From the NCBI GenBank assembly GCA_023229175.1, contig JALNZV010000001.1, positions 176,533 through 240,532 of the forward strand: a stretch of 64,000 nucleotides of DNA. The letters run 5' to 3'. The position numbers were made by a program, and so were the translations under genes. The notes under the pieces were generated by a model. It did no database searches. It saw nothing but the letters and a program-made list of their open reading frames with translations, and was not told where the DNA came from. Shown here one piece after another: positions 1-7,475 of this stretch (position 1 is the stretch's first letter; every line of letters starts with the position of its first letter). This DNA is from Tissierellaceae bacterium (lineage in GTDB: Bacteria > Bacillota > Clostridia > Tissierellales > Tissierellaceae).

Positions 1-69
1 CATGGCACCTCCAACGATGACTCCTCCTCCAAAGGCAATCAATATCATTATTGAATTTTTTATTATCAT
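1..69 (-). CDS. spoVAB: SpoVAB, stage V sporulation protein AB (5' part only, runs off the window)
   Basis: Only the first 23 codons are visible; the gene continues past position 1. They encode MIIKNSIMILIAFGGGVIVG followed by GAM, a hydrophobic segment with the glycine-rich GGGxxVG pattern at the start of SpoVAB proteins. In the known family SpoVAB is a small inner-membrane protein of the SpoVA complex, which moves dipicolinic acid into the forespore. The start lies 18 nt after the spoVAA stop, with a GGTAG-type ribosome site just upstream. The assignment rests mainly on position after spoVAA and on this N-terminus. Confidence 0.75.
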   Translation of the reverse strand, partial: MIIKNSIMILIAFGGGVIVGGAM

Positions 70-87
70 AACATCTACCTACTTTGA

Positions 88-702
88 TTAAGGCTTTTTT
101 GTTTCATTTAATATGTTTTCCTCCATATCTTTGTCATAAAGGTACAATTGTATTTCCATAGGTCCAGGTTCTTTAACTCTCCTTAGGCTGGAACTAATGA
201 CCCTAGAAAAAAATGTAACCACACCTACTCCTATTCCGATGGAATAAGGTATAACGAGGAGAAGTGGATTTTCCTTTCTTTCACCAGTAAATGTATAGTA
301 TAAGTCTTTCATTGTTTTGCTGGAATTCACATCTTCGTGAAAGTTTATCAAGGCCAGACTTGAACCAAAGAACAGAATTATGCAGACGGCTGCTACCTTG
401 ATGACCTTCCACAGTGTATTCTTATCTGTTTCCGACTTATATTCTATTAGCACTTCCACCTCACCTAATAAATCTAATTCTATCATGGGAAATTGAGTAA
501 GCAGTACCTCAGCTATTTCAATAGCTGTTTTATAGTCCCAATCCTCCTTATTATGCTGTGTGCTGATTTCCGTCATCTCTATGTTTTTTTGGATTATCTG
601 GTTATTGCAATATACTTCTCCTAAGTCCTTTACGAGAAGTGGTCGCTTTGGATCTAAAGTAGCCTTTTTGTTAATCGTAAGATATACCTTTTCTTTCTGC
701 AT
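88..702 (-). CDS. spoVAA: SpoVAA, stage V sporulation protein AA
   Basis: A 204-residue protein, close to the usual ~206 residues of SpoVAA. A soluble N-terminal half (about 1-95) is followed by two hydrophobic segments near residues 98-120 and 145-167. SpoVAA is an inner-membrane component of the SpoVA system that loads Ca-dipicolinate during sporulation and releases it in germination. The gene follows sigF and precedes spoVAB, the standard Firmicute order in which the sigma-G spoVA operon lies behind the sigma-H spoIIA operon. Its start overlaps the preceding 61-residue ORF by 32 nt, which suggests translational coupling. Confidence 0.88.
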   Translation of the reverse strand: MQKEKVYLTINKKATLDPKRPLLVKDLGEVYCNNQIIQKNIEMTEISTQHNKEDWDYKTAIEIAEVLLTQFPMIELDLLGEVEVLIEYKSETDKNTLWKVIKVAAVCIILFFGSSLALINFHEDVNSSKTMKDLYYTFTGERKENPLLLVIPYSIGIGVGVVTFFSRVISSSLRRVKEPGPMEIQLYLYDKDMEENILNETKKP

Positions 703-856
703 CCATTAGACCCCCTGTGCTCTTAAATACAAAATCTGCCATCTTCGGTATTGTCTTATTGGTGGTTTGCTCTTTATACCATAAAAAACCACCTAAAACA
801 ATCAATGTTACCATGAGCAAAAAAATTATTCTTTTATGGCAAAGTCTATATGTCAT
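671..856 (-). CDS. Small membrane protein between sigF and spoVAA, unknown function
   Basis: A 61-residue protein with a basic N-terminus (MTYRLCHKR), one hydrophobic segment at about residues 10-26 and a polar tail. A clear ribosome site (GAGGTGATAAT) directly precedes the ATG, so it is probably translated. It overlaps the first 32 nt of spoVAA in another frame. It lies after the sigF terminator and so is the first gene of the spoVA transcription unit. I do not recognise the family. An accessory role in the SpoVA complex is inferred from position only. Confidence 0.6.
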   Translation of the reverse strand: MTYRLCHKRIIFLLMVTLIVLGGFLWYKEQTTNKTIPKMADFVFKSTGGLMDAERKGISYD

Positions 857-904
857 ATTATCACCTCGTAAGAACTATTATTTGCATTTATCGTTCTTTA
901 ATAC

Positions 905-929
905 AAAAAAAGGCATGATTTATGCCTTT
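905..929 (-). terminator. Rho-independent terminator of the spoIIA operon
   Basis: On the minus strand AAAGGCAT, a five-base loop and ATGCCTTT are followed by a T run. The sigF stop codon lies in the loop. The hairpin separates the spoIIA operon from spoVA transcription. Confidence 0.85.
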
Positions 930-1678
930 GTCAAATTTTTCCTCATTTCTTCAATTATCTTTTTTTCAATCCGCGATACCTGTACTTGAGAAATCCCCAA
1001 TTCCTTTGCCACTTCAGTTTGAGTTTTATCCTTGAAATACCTCAATATTATAATTTGTCTATCTCTTGCCTTCAATTTCCAAAGCATCTCTTTTAATAGT
1101 ATCGTATCTGTTATATCTTCTTCTCCTATGGTTTTATGACTTATTTTGTCTATTAAATACAGAGGTGAACCATCGCTTTGATGTACAACATCGTATAGGT
1201 ATTCCGGGTGATATGAAGCCTCAAGTGCCATGACTACATCCTCCTTGTCTATGCCTATATCGTCGGAAATTTCTTGAATGGTCGGTTCCCTTCCCAATTC
1301 AAAGGATAGTCTCTCTTCTGCACCCTTTGCTCTCGTTGCAATTTGTTTTAAGGACCTGCTGACCTTAATAAGACCGTCATCCCTTAAAAATCTTTTTATC
1401 TCGCCTATTATCATGGGAACTGCATAGGTAGAAAATTTGACGTCATAGGAGGTGTCAAATTTTTCTATTGCCTTTAGGAGCCCAATACTGCCTATTTGAA
1501 ATAAATCATCAGTTTCATAGCCTCTGTTTACAAATCCTCTTAATACGGAACGAATCAGTCCCAAATTGCAAGATACTAAAATTTCCTTTGCCTCGGCACT
1601 GCCGTTTTGTGCCTCCCCGATAAGTTCCATAGTTTCCTCATGAGACAATAGAGCCTTTCTTTCAACACTTAAACTCAT
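920..1678 (-). CDS. sigF: RNA polymerase sigma-F factor
   Basis: A 252-residue sigma-70 family protein of sporulation type. It has region 2 (about 38-105, with the DLFQIGSIGLLKAIEKFD core helix), region 3 (about 110-160) and a region 4 helix-turn-helix ending in AKELGISQVQVSRIEK. SigF is the first forespore-specific sigma factor and is held inactive by SpoIIAB. Identity is supported by the adjoining spoIIAA-spoIIAB genes, only 5 nt separating sigF from spoIIAB. Ribosome site AAGGAG precedes the ATG. Confidence 0.95.
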   Translation of the reverse strand: MSLSVERKALLSHEETMELIGEAQNGSAEAKEILVSCNLGLIRSVLRGFVNRGYETDDLFQIGSIGLLKAIEKFDTSYDVKFSTYAVPMIIGEIKRFLRDDGLIKVSRSLKQIATRAKGAEERLSFELGREPTIQEISDDIGIDKEDVVMALEASYHPEYLYDVVHQSDGSPLYLIDKISHKTIGEEDITDTILLKEMLWKLKARDRQIIILRYFKDKTQTEVAKELGISQVQVSRIEKKIIEEMRKNLTKA

Positions 1679-1683
1679 ATTAT

Positions 1684-2121
1684 CTACTCCTTATCCTTAA
1701 GGCTGTTGAATTTTTTCTTCATCTTTACCTTAGTACCTTGTCCCCTTATGCTTTCAATTTCTAAGCCGTCCATAAATGTCTCCATTACAGTAAACCCCAT
1801 GCCTGATCTCTCCAGGTCTGGTTTTGATGTGTAAAATGGTTCCCTTGCCTTTTCTACGTCAGCTATGCCCATACCCATATCTTCAACAATAACTATGATT
1901 TCGTCATCAATTATTCTTGATTCTACGATAACTATGCCCTCCCTGTATTCATATCCATGTATAATAGCATTTGTCACTGCCTCAGAAACTGCTGTTTTAA
2001 TATCCGATAATTCCTCCAATGTTGGATCCAATTGAGATGCAAAGGCAGCAACTACTACCCTAGCAAAAGATTCATTACTGGATTTGCTCAGGAATTCCAG
2101 TTTCATATAGTTTTTTTCCAT
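1684..2121 (-). CDS. spoIIAB: SpoIIAB, anti-sigma-F factor / serine kinase
   Basis: A GHKL-fold kinase of 145 residues, matching the usual ~146. The N-box region (SEAVTNAIIHG) and G1-type motif (EDMGMGIAD) that bind ATP are visible. SpoIIAB binds SigF in the pre-divisional cell and phosphorylates SpoIIAA. I place the start at the second in-frame ATG because AAGGGGAG lies 9 nt before it. The first ATG (position 2130) touches that ribosome site directly. Middle gene of the spoIIA operon. Confidence 0.94.
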   Translation of the reverse strand: MEKNYMKLEFLSKSSNESFARVVVAAFASQLDPTLEELSDIKTAVSEAVTNAIIHGYEYREGIVIVESRIIDDEIIVIVEDMGMGIADVEKAREPFYTSKPDLERSGMGFTVMETFMDGLEIESIRGQGTKVKMKKKFNSLKDKE

Positions 2122-2136
2122 TATTTCCATCTCCCC

Positions 2137-2472
2137 TTAAATATTTTCCATTGCCTTTTCAATCGTTGGATAGACATTGATAATTTTTAATAGCCCTGAT
2201 ACCTTTAGTATCTTTTCTACGTATTCGTTGTCATTTACCATTACAATCTTTCCACCGTTTTCTAAAATATTCTTGTATCTACCCATTACTAGGCCAATAC
2301 CTGAACTATCCATAAAGGTCAATCCCCTTAAATCCAATATAATATTTTTTATTCTGTGTTCAAAATACTGTTTGTCGATTTTTTGCCTTACCATCTCTGT
2401 GTTGTGATGATCTAATTCTCCCTTTAATTGGACTAATAAGTTGTTTTTATGTTTTTCTACTGATAAATACAA
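2137..2472 (-). CDS. spoIIAA: SpoIIAA, anti-anti-sigma-F factor
   Basis: A 111-residue STAS-domain protein. The phosphorylation loop FMDSSGIGLVMGRY is intact; Ser57 corresponds to the phosphorylated Ser58 of B. subtilis. Unphosphorylated SpoIIAA displaces SigF from SpoIIAB. The start is a TTG codon preceded by GGGGGAG at suitable spacing; the nearby ATG at 2475-2477 is out of frame. First gene of the spoIIA operon, under a sigma-H-type promoter just upstream. Confidence 0.94.
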   Translation of the reverse strand: MYLSVEKHKNNLLVQLKGELDHHNTEMVRQKIDKQYFEHRIKNIILDLRGLTFMDSSGIGLVMGRYKNILENGGKIVMVNDNEYVEKILKVSGLLKIINVYPTIEKAMENI

Positions 2473-2505
2473 AACATCTCCCCCTATCCTTAACCTTTAT
2501 AATAT

Positions 2506-2532
2506 ATTCTATAAAGAATTGAAAACTCCTTC
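2506..2532 (-). promoter_or_regulatory. Sigma-H-type promoter of the spoIIA operon
   Basis: Minus strand: GAAGGAGTT, 11 nt, ATAGAAT. This fits the B. subtilis sigma-H consensus RnAGGAwWW-N11-12-RnnGAAT apart from one G in the W positions. It lies 34 nt before the spoIIAA start. In B. subtilis spoIIA is known to be sigma-H dependent, so sequence and context agree. Confidence 0.7.
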
Positions 2533-2571
2533 ATAAATTATTGACTAGTTTTGCTATTTATTGTAGAAAAG

Positions 2572-2595
2572 AAAAAAGAGTCTAAAAAGACTCCT
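2572..2595 (-). terminator. Terminator after folD
   Basis: Minus strand: GAGTCT, four T, AGACTC, then six T, immediately after the folD stop. Confidence 0.88.
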
Positions 2596-2598
2596 TAA

Positions 2599-3444
2599 TT
2601 ACATTTTTTTACAGGCTTCTACTACGTGGGATAATAGAATGGAAGTTGTCACTGACCCTACTCCACCAGGAACAGGAGTTATTTTCGAGACTAATTCTGA
2701 CACCACAGGATAGTCAATATCTCCACTTAGTTTACCTTCTTCATCTAGGCTTACGCCTACATCGATGCATATTGAGTTTTCATTGAAATACTTCTCGTCA
2801 AAGAACTTTGCCCTGCCCAGAGCTGTAACTACTACGTCAGCATTTTTAGTTATCTCAGGCAAATTCTTTGTCCTGGAATGGCAAATTGTCACCGTAGCAT
2901 TTTCATTAAGCAGCATCATGGTCAAGGGCTTCCCAAGAACCATTGATCTATTGACTACTACCACATTTTTTCCTTCCAATTCAATATTATTGTAAAGCAA
3001 TATTTCCATTGCAGCTTTTGGCGTACATGGTGCAAATCCAGATAAATCTCCTTCAAAAATCTTTGCCAGTGTTACTGGATTCATGCCATCTACGTCCTTG
3101 CTAGGCACCAAGGATTCCCTGACTTTAGCCTCATCTATGTGTTTTGGCAAAGGCCTGAAAAGCAAGACTCCAGAAATTGAATTATCTTCATTTAGCTCCC
3201 CCATTAAGGATAATAGCTCTTCTGTAGTCATATTTACATCTTGTTCAAAGACTTTTGCTTCAATCCCAATTTTGTCACAATTTTTAATTATACTTCTCTC
3301 ATAAGAAATATCGTCCGGATTGTCTCCTAACCTTACTATTCCCAATGTAGGTACCTTACCTAATTTAGCTAATTCCTCAATGTCTTTAGCCATTTTTTCT
3401 TTAATTTGGGCTGCTACAACATTGCCCTTTAGTACTTCTGCCAT
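2599..3444 (-). CDS. folD: FolD, methylenetetrahydrofolate dehydrogenase / methenyltetrahydrofolate cyclohydrolase
   Basis: A bifunctional one-carbon enzyme of 281 residues, the usual length. It interconverts 5,10-methylene-THF and 10-formyl-THF using NADP. The substrate-domain tyrosine/lysine region is replaced here by ISYERSI near residue 47. The conserved blocks DVDGMNPVTLAKI, PCTPKAAMEILL, the NADP-binding VVVNRSMVLGKPLTMMLL and the C-terminal PVPGGVGSVTTSILL are present. The Y-x-x-x-K catalytic lysine is not obvious in this spot (SYERSIIKN), so the alignment there deserves a check. Monocistronic with its own terminator. Ribosome site AGAGAGGTG. Confidence 0.92.
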   Translation of the reverse strand: MAEVLKGNVVAAQIKEKMAKDIEELAKLGKVPTLGIVRLGDNPDDISYERSIIKNCDKIGIEAKVFEQDVNMTTEELLSLMGELNEDNSISGVLLFRPLPKHIDEAKVRESLVPSKDVDGMNPVTLAKIFEGDLSGFAPCTPKAAMEILLYNNIELEGKNVVVVNRSMVLGKPLTMMLLNENATVTICHSRTKNLPEITKNADVVVTALGRAKFFDEKYFNENSICIDVGVSLDEEGKLSGDIDYPVVSELVSKITPVPGGVGSVTTSILLSHVVEACKKM

Positions 3445-3513
3445 TTAGCAACACCTCTCTCTATATATTTACTTATTTTTTAAAGACTACTTAGTATATG
3501 ATAGCCCTGATTG

Positions 3514-4545
3514 TTAATTAATTATTCTTCTAGCAGTTACATATCTAGATTTATAATAAGTTTCATCTAAAGAAGAAATCATTACTTTCCTCTTGCCAGA
3601 AGAAGCATGTATCATGTTACCATCTCCTATATAGATGCCTACATGACCAATGGATTTTCCAGATGTCCTGAAGAATACTAAATCTCCAGGAATCAGATCC
3701 TGTTTATTCACGGAAATGCCATTTTTAGCTTGATCCCTAGAGGACCTATTTAGTTTAATGTCTAACCCATTTAGATATATGGAATAAGTCAGTCCAGAAC
3801 AGTCATATCCCTTTGCACCTGTCCCCGCATAAGAATAGGGCTTGCCCAATGCATTGTATGCCAACTCTATTACCTTCGTAATATCAGGAGACCTTCTCGA
3901 TTCGCTGCTCCTGCTGACTCTATCTGCAGTTCTCCTTAATTCTACAAGGCTTTCACTTGCTTTAAATTCATTGCCTTTATCGTCTATAATGACATAATTA
4001 CCCTCATTAAAATCTTTAATAGTGACTGACTCTCCCTTTACTAAGGCGTAATATTTACCATCGTTTATTAAAACCTTATGGACCTTTGAAATTCCAAAAG
4101 AATTGTTGTCCTCTGTCAACTCCTCTAGTTGGGGCAAATATATGTAACCATTAGTCCCGTCTTCGGTGCTAAATAAACCATAGTCTCCATCAATTTTTAG
4201 AGCTTGTACAATCTCATCTTTATTTAAAAATTTTATAATATTTCTACCAGGTTCCTCTAGCAAAGTAGTATGTGTCATGACCTTATATTTATTAGTTGTC
4301 CTATCTTTTCTCAGTAAGACGTTTATGGGCACCTCATACAAGGTTTTATCCTTTTCGACGATATAGGACCTACTGGTTTCTCTAATGAGGTTTACTTCCT
4401 CTTCCCTCTGGAATATTATTTGACTTTCATCTTCTTCAACGCTTATATATTCCCTGACAAATATTCCTGTGTCTTTAAAACCCACTAGGCCAATTAGGCA
4501 TATACCCACAATGGCAATGGAAAGTTTGTGTTTTCTATTTTGCAA
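3514..4545 (-). CDS. Exported NlpC/P60 (C40) peptidase with SH3-like region
   Basis: A 343-residue cell-wall hydrolase. A single N-terminal signal anchor (about residues 8-25) is followed by SH3-like sequence (about 60-200). The C-terminal NlpC/P60 domain (about 222-340) has the catalytic Cys in KGYDCSGLTYSIY and His in SIGHVGIYIGDGNMIHA. The family cleaves gamma-D-Glu-diamino-acid bonds in peptidoglycan stems. The start is TTG with GGGGAG 8 nt before it; the upstream GTG at 4554 is too close to the ribosome site. Role (growth or sporulation wall remodelling) is unassigned. Confidence 0.88.
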   Translation of the reverse strand: MQNRKHKLSIAIVGICLIGLVGFKDTGIFVREYISVEEDESQIIFQREEEVNLIRETSRSYIVEKDKTLYEVPINVLLRKDRTTNKYKVMTHTTLLEEPGRNIIKFLNKDEIVQALKIDGDYGLFSTEDGTNGYIYLPQLEELTEDNNSFGISKVHKVLINDGKYYALVKGESVTIKDFNEGNYVIIDDKGNEFKASESLVELRRTADRVSRSSESRRSPDITKVIELAYNALGKPYSYAGTGAKGYDCSGLTYSIYLNGLDIKLNRSSRDQAKNGISVNKQDLIPGDLVFFRTSGKSIGHVGIYIGDGNMIHASSGKRKVMISSLDETYYKSRYVTARRIIN

Positions 4546-4651
4546 TATTAACACTCCCCTACAATTATTTGATTACCCAAAATCTATTGTATTATAATTA
4601 GTAGAATAATACAATGACATATTACAAAATGTCCACAAAATTTAAGCTTTA

Positions 4652-5512
4652 TTAAAAAGGTTCCACATGTACCATACAATGTTTTATATCCTCTATATCT
4701 TTTTCTAGCTTGTCGTGGACCATTTCTGCTATTTCGTGACCTTCTAAAACTGATATATTTGCATCTACTAATATTTCAATATCAACATATATCTTATTGC
4801 CAAATACCCTGGTTTTAAGTCCTTTAATGCCTCTAACGCCTTTTATTTGTCTTACTTTCTTCTCTATTTCCTTTATAATTTCCTTGCCTGCAGACTCATC
4901 TACTAATTCCTTGACAGATTTAATATATAACTCCACTCCAACTTTAATAACAAAAATTGAAACTACAATACCAGCAATTGGATCTAGGGCAGGAAAGCCC
5001 AATCTGGCTCCAAGTATGCCTATTAATGTGCCTATAGAAGAAAATGCATCTGACCTATGGTGCCAAGCATCGGCTTCCATTGATATGCTTTTGATTTTTT
5101 TTGCAACCCTAATTGTATACCAATACATTCCCTCTTTGGTGACTATGGACAGCAAAGCAGCCATTAGAGCCAAGAGCTTTGGGGTCTGAATTTGCCCACC
5201 TATTAAAACTTTAATAGATTCATATCCGATGTAAATACCTGTCAACAACAAAAGTATACTCAATATCTTCGCAAATACAGATTCGTACTTTTCATGGCCG
5301 TATGGGTGCTCCTCATCAGCTTCCTTAGAAGAAACTTTTAATCCTAGCATTACTACAAAGGTAGTCAATACATCTGACAGAGTATGAATCCCATCTGCAA
5401 CCATGGCATTACTATTGCCAAGTATACCTGAAGTTACCTTTATAACTGCTAATACAACATTAATCATTACTGTTATCCACGAAACCTTAACCCCTAGTTT
5501 ATAATTATCCAT
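4652..5512 (-). CDS. Cation diffusion facilitator transporter (CDF family)
   Basis: A 286-residue CDF exporter with about six membrane segments in residues 12-205 and a cytoplasmic C-terminal domain. The two metal-site motifs are visible: MVADGIHTLSDVL in TM2 and HHRSDAFSS in TM5, each of HxxxD or DxxxD type. The family exchanges Zn, Mn, Fe or Co for protons; the metal cannot be deduced here. A DEEHPYGHEKYE loop follows TM3. It sits 28 nt after the methyltransferase gene and may be co-transcribed with it. Confidence 0.92.
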   Translation of the reverse strand: MDNYKLGVKVSWITVMINVVLAVIKVTSGILGNSNAMVADGIHTLSDVLTTFVVMLGLKVSSKEADEEHPYGHEKYESVFAKILSILLLLTGIYIGYESIKVLIGGQIQTPKLLALMAALLSIVTKEGMYWYTIRVAKKIKSISMEADAWHHRSDAFSSIGTLIGILGARLGFPALDPIAGIVVSIFVIKVGVELYIKSVKELVDESAGKEIIKEIEKKVRQIKGVRGIKGLKTRVFGNKIYVDIEILVDANISVLEGHEIAEMVHDKLEKDIEDIKHCMVHVEPF

Positions 5513-5540
5513 CTTTATCCCCCAATTTATTCTAAAAACT

Positions 5541-7418
5541 TTAGCTTAAATCGTATTCCCTTTTTGTAGATTTAACAATTAACTCAATTTCTTCTTCATT
5601 TAAATTAAAATATTCTCCAACAATGCGGTCAATTTCCATCTGACACCTAAATATCTCCGCTTTTTCGTATTCTTTGTCAGCTTGTGCTGAAAATCTTTTA
5701 ATATCTAAAATTTTAAGCACATACATTTCTATTTCTTGCATTATATCGTCTGTTGATATTAGAATATCCAACACCGCATTGGGATAATAGTCATACGTTC
5801 CCTTACCAATCTTTTTTCCAAAAAGTTTGAAATAAAATTCATATATTCTTGAATTTAAAATTCCCAATAGATATTCCAGGTTTATGATATATTTATATTC
5901 ATCTTTTACTATCATAGAATAGATGTCTGCACTAAAATAAAAACATTTTTCATCTAATGCAAATCTATTTTCTCTAGCCTTGTAGGGAAAAATTAGTTTT
6001 CGCTGTTCAAATAGTTTCGTATCCCTTCCCCACTGTAGTTTATACCATTCCCTTGATCCGTTTTTACATTCTCTCCTGTTTTGCAGTTTTTCCTGAAAAT
6101 TCCTTATGTAACCAACGGCATTTGGAAAATCCTCCATTTTACCTATTAAATCTGAATAAATCAAGAACTGCTTTCCCTCTGAAATATTATACCTTTGCAC
6201 GCTACTATTTTTAATCCATTTTTTGAGCAATATTCTTTCTATTTCATATCTTTCAATTTCTTCTTCTGTCAGGACAAAGGCTTTATCTCCACCTGTGATT
6301 ACTCCCTGAAATGTATGGACCACATCCCTGAGTCTTAGATTTGATTTTCTTTGTATCTTTTCATAAATACGCCTTTTTACAGGAGATAATAATATCCACC
6401 TGTCTGTCCCTAATTTCTCTTTATTTATACTAAACTTTTCAAAAACATTTGTATTTATTAATTCGCTTAAATTATCAAGATTTGTAAAATTATACTCATC
6501 GTCGATTAATTTAGTTACATTTATATCGCCACCGTCATTTGCCTCTTTGCTAAATATAAATATTCCAGTGGCTACTCCAACACCCTTAAAGATACTAGCT
6601 CCATAGAAGTCAAGAATTTCTACCATATTCCCATTTTCTAAAATATATTCCCTTAGTTTCCTCCCTGTAGGATTTTCCATAAAGTATCGAGAGGTTATTA
6701 TACCTGCCACTCCTTCTGCTTTCAGGACCTCAAATGTCCTTTTTATAAATGCGAAGGATATATCTGCTTTATCCTTAAAGACCTCTTTATATTCCATCAT
6801 CAGCCACTTCTTATACCCAATATCCAATTGCTTATGACCTATATATGGGGGGTTTCCTACTACGAAATCGTATTTTCTACTCCAAAATCTTTTTAATGTA
6901 TTTGTTTCATTAGTCATCCCTTCGATTTCATTTTCCCATCTGATTAAACTGTCGCAGTGAAGAATATTTGAGTTGAGGTTTGGACTTCTAGCTCCCTTGG
7001 AATACAAGGCCCCTCTAGTTAATTCAACGGCGAAGTTATCCTTATCGGCACCATATATACAGTGTTTTAGTATGTGATAGTGGAGATTGTCCCTTATCCA
7101 ATAATCTGAACCTTTAATCTCCGATTCAACCCCATCTGTTTTTATTATATACGTTTCATCCTTATATGCTTCCCTTAAAAGCTCTAATTCCTTAATAAAT
7201 TTTTCCATAAGTAAATCATAAGCATGTAAAAGAAAGTATCCTACCCCACATGAAATGTCTATTATAGTAACAAAAGGGTTGTTAATTATGTCAATCTTTC
7301 CCAATGTATTTTCTACTATGTATTTAACTATGTATTCCGGCGTATAAAATTGACCCATAGCCTTTTTACTTTTTTTATCTATATTTGCCTCATAAGTTCT
7401 TCCCAATTTATTGCCCAT
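5541..7418 (-). CDS. Orphan Eco57I-like adenine-N6 DNA methyltransferase, CamA-like
   Basis: A 625-residue gamma-class N6-adenine methyltransferase. GQFYTPEYIVKYIV is at 22-35, SAM motif I (DISCGVG) at 54-60 and the catalytic NPPYIGHK at 189-196. The C-terminal half looks like a TaqI-type target-recognition domain. No nuclease domain is seen and no restriction gene adjoins. From memory it matches C. difficile CamA (CD2758; CAAAAA methylation, needed for normal sporulation) over most of its length, including FQGVITGGDKAFVL, NRRECKNGSREWYKLQWGRD and YLLGILNSRIYEFYFK against their CamA counterparts. An ordinary type IIG or solitary methylase remains possible. Confidence 0.85.
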   Translation of the reverse strand: MGNKLGRTYEANIDKKSKKAMGQFYTPEYIVKYIVENTLGKIDIINNPFVTIIDISCGVGYFLLHAYDLLMEKFIKELELLREAYKDETYIIKTDGVESEIKGSDYWIRDNLHYHILKHCIYGADKDNFAVELTRGALYSKGARSPNLNSNILHCDSLIRWENEIEGMTNETNTLKRFWSRKYDFVVGNPPYIGHKQLDIGYKKWLMMEYKEVFKDKADISFAFIKRTFEVLKAEGVAGIITSRYFMENPTGRKLREYILENGNMVEILDFYGASIFKGVGVATGIFIFSKEANDGGDINVTKLIDDEYNFTNLDNLSELINTNVFEKFSINKEKLGTDRWILLSPVKRRIYEKIQRKSNLRLRDVVHTFQGVITGGDKAFVLTEEEIERYEIERILLKKWIKNSSVQRYNISEGKQFLIYSDLIGKMEDFPNAVGYIRNFQEKLQNRRECKNGSREWYKLQWGRDTKLFEQRKLIFPYKARENRFALDEKCFYFSADIYSMIVKDEYKYIINLEYLLGILNSRIYEFYFKLFGKKIGKGTYDYYPNAVLDILISTDDIMQEIEMYVLKILDIKRFSAQADKEYEKAEIFRCQMEIDRIVGEYFNLNEEEIELIVKSTKREYDLS

Positions 7419-7447
7419 TTAATCACCTAATATCTTATATTTGTCTC

Positions 7448-7475
7448 ATAAAAAATTCCAGTTTAAACTGGAATT
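7448..7475 (-). terminator. Terminator after the chemoreceptor gene
   Basis: Minus strand: AAAATTCCAGTTT and AAACTGGAATTTT form a near-perfect palindrome with a T run, directly after the stop at 7476. Confidence 0.85.

Noticed and set aside
717..989. Plus-strand ORF of 90 codons opposite sigF/spoVAA
   Set aside because: No ribosome site; antisense to the well-supported small ORF and the sigF terminator.
5541..7418. Complete restriction-modification system
   Set aside because: No nuclease domain in the protein and neighbours are a CDF transporter and a chemoreceptor; called an orphan methyltransferase instead.
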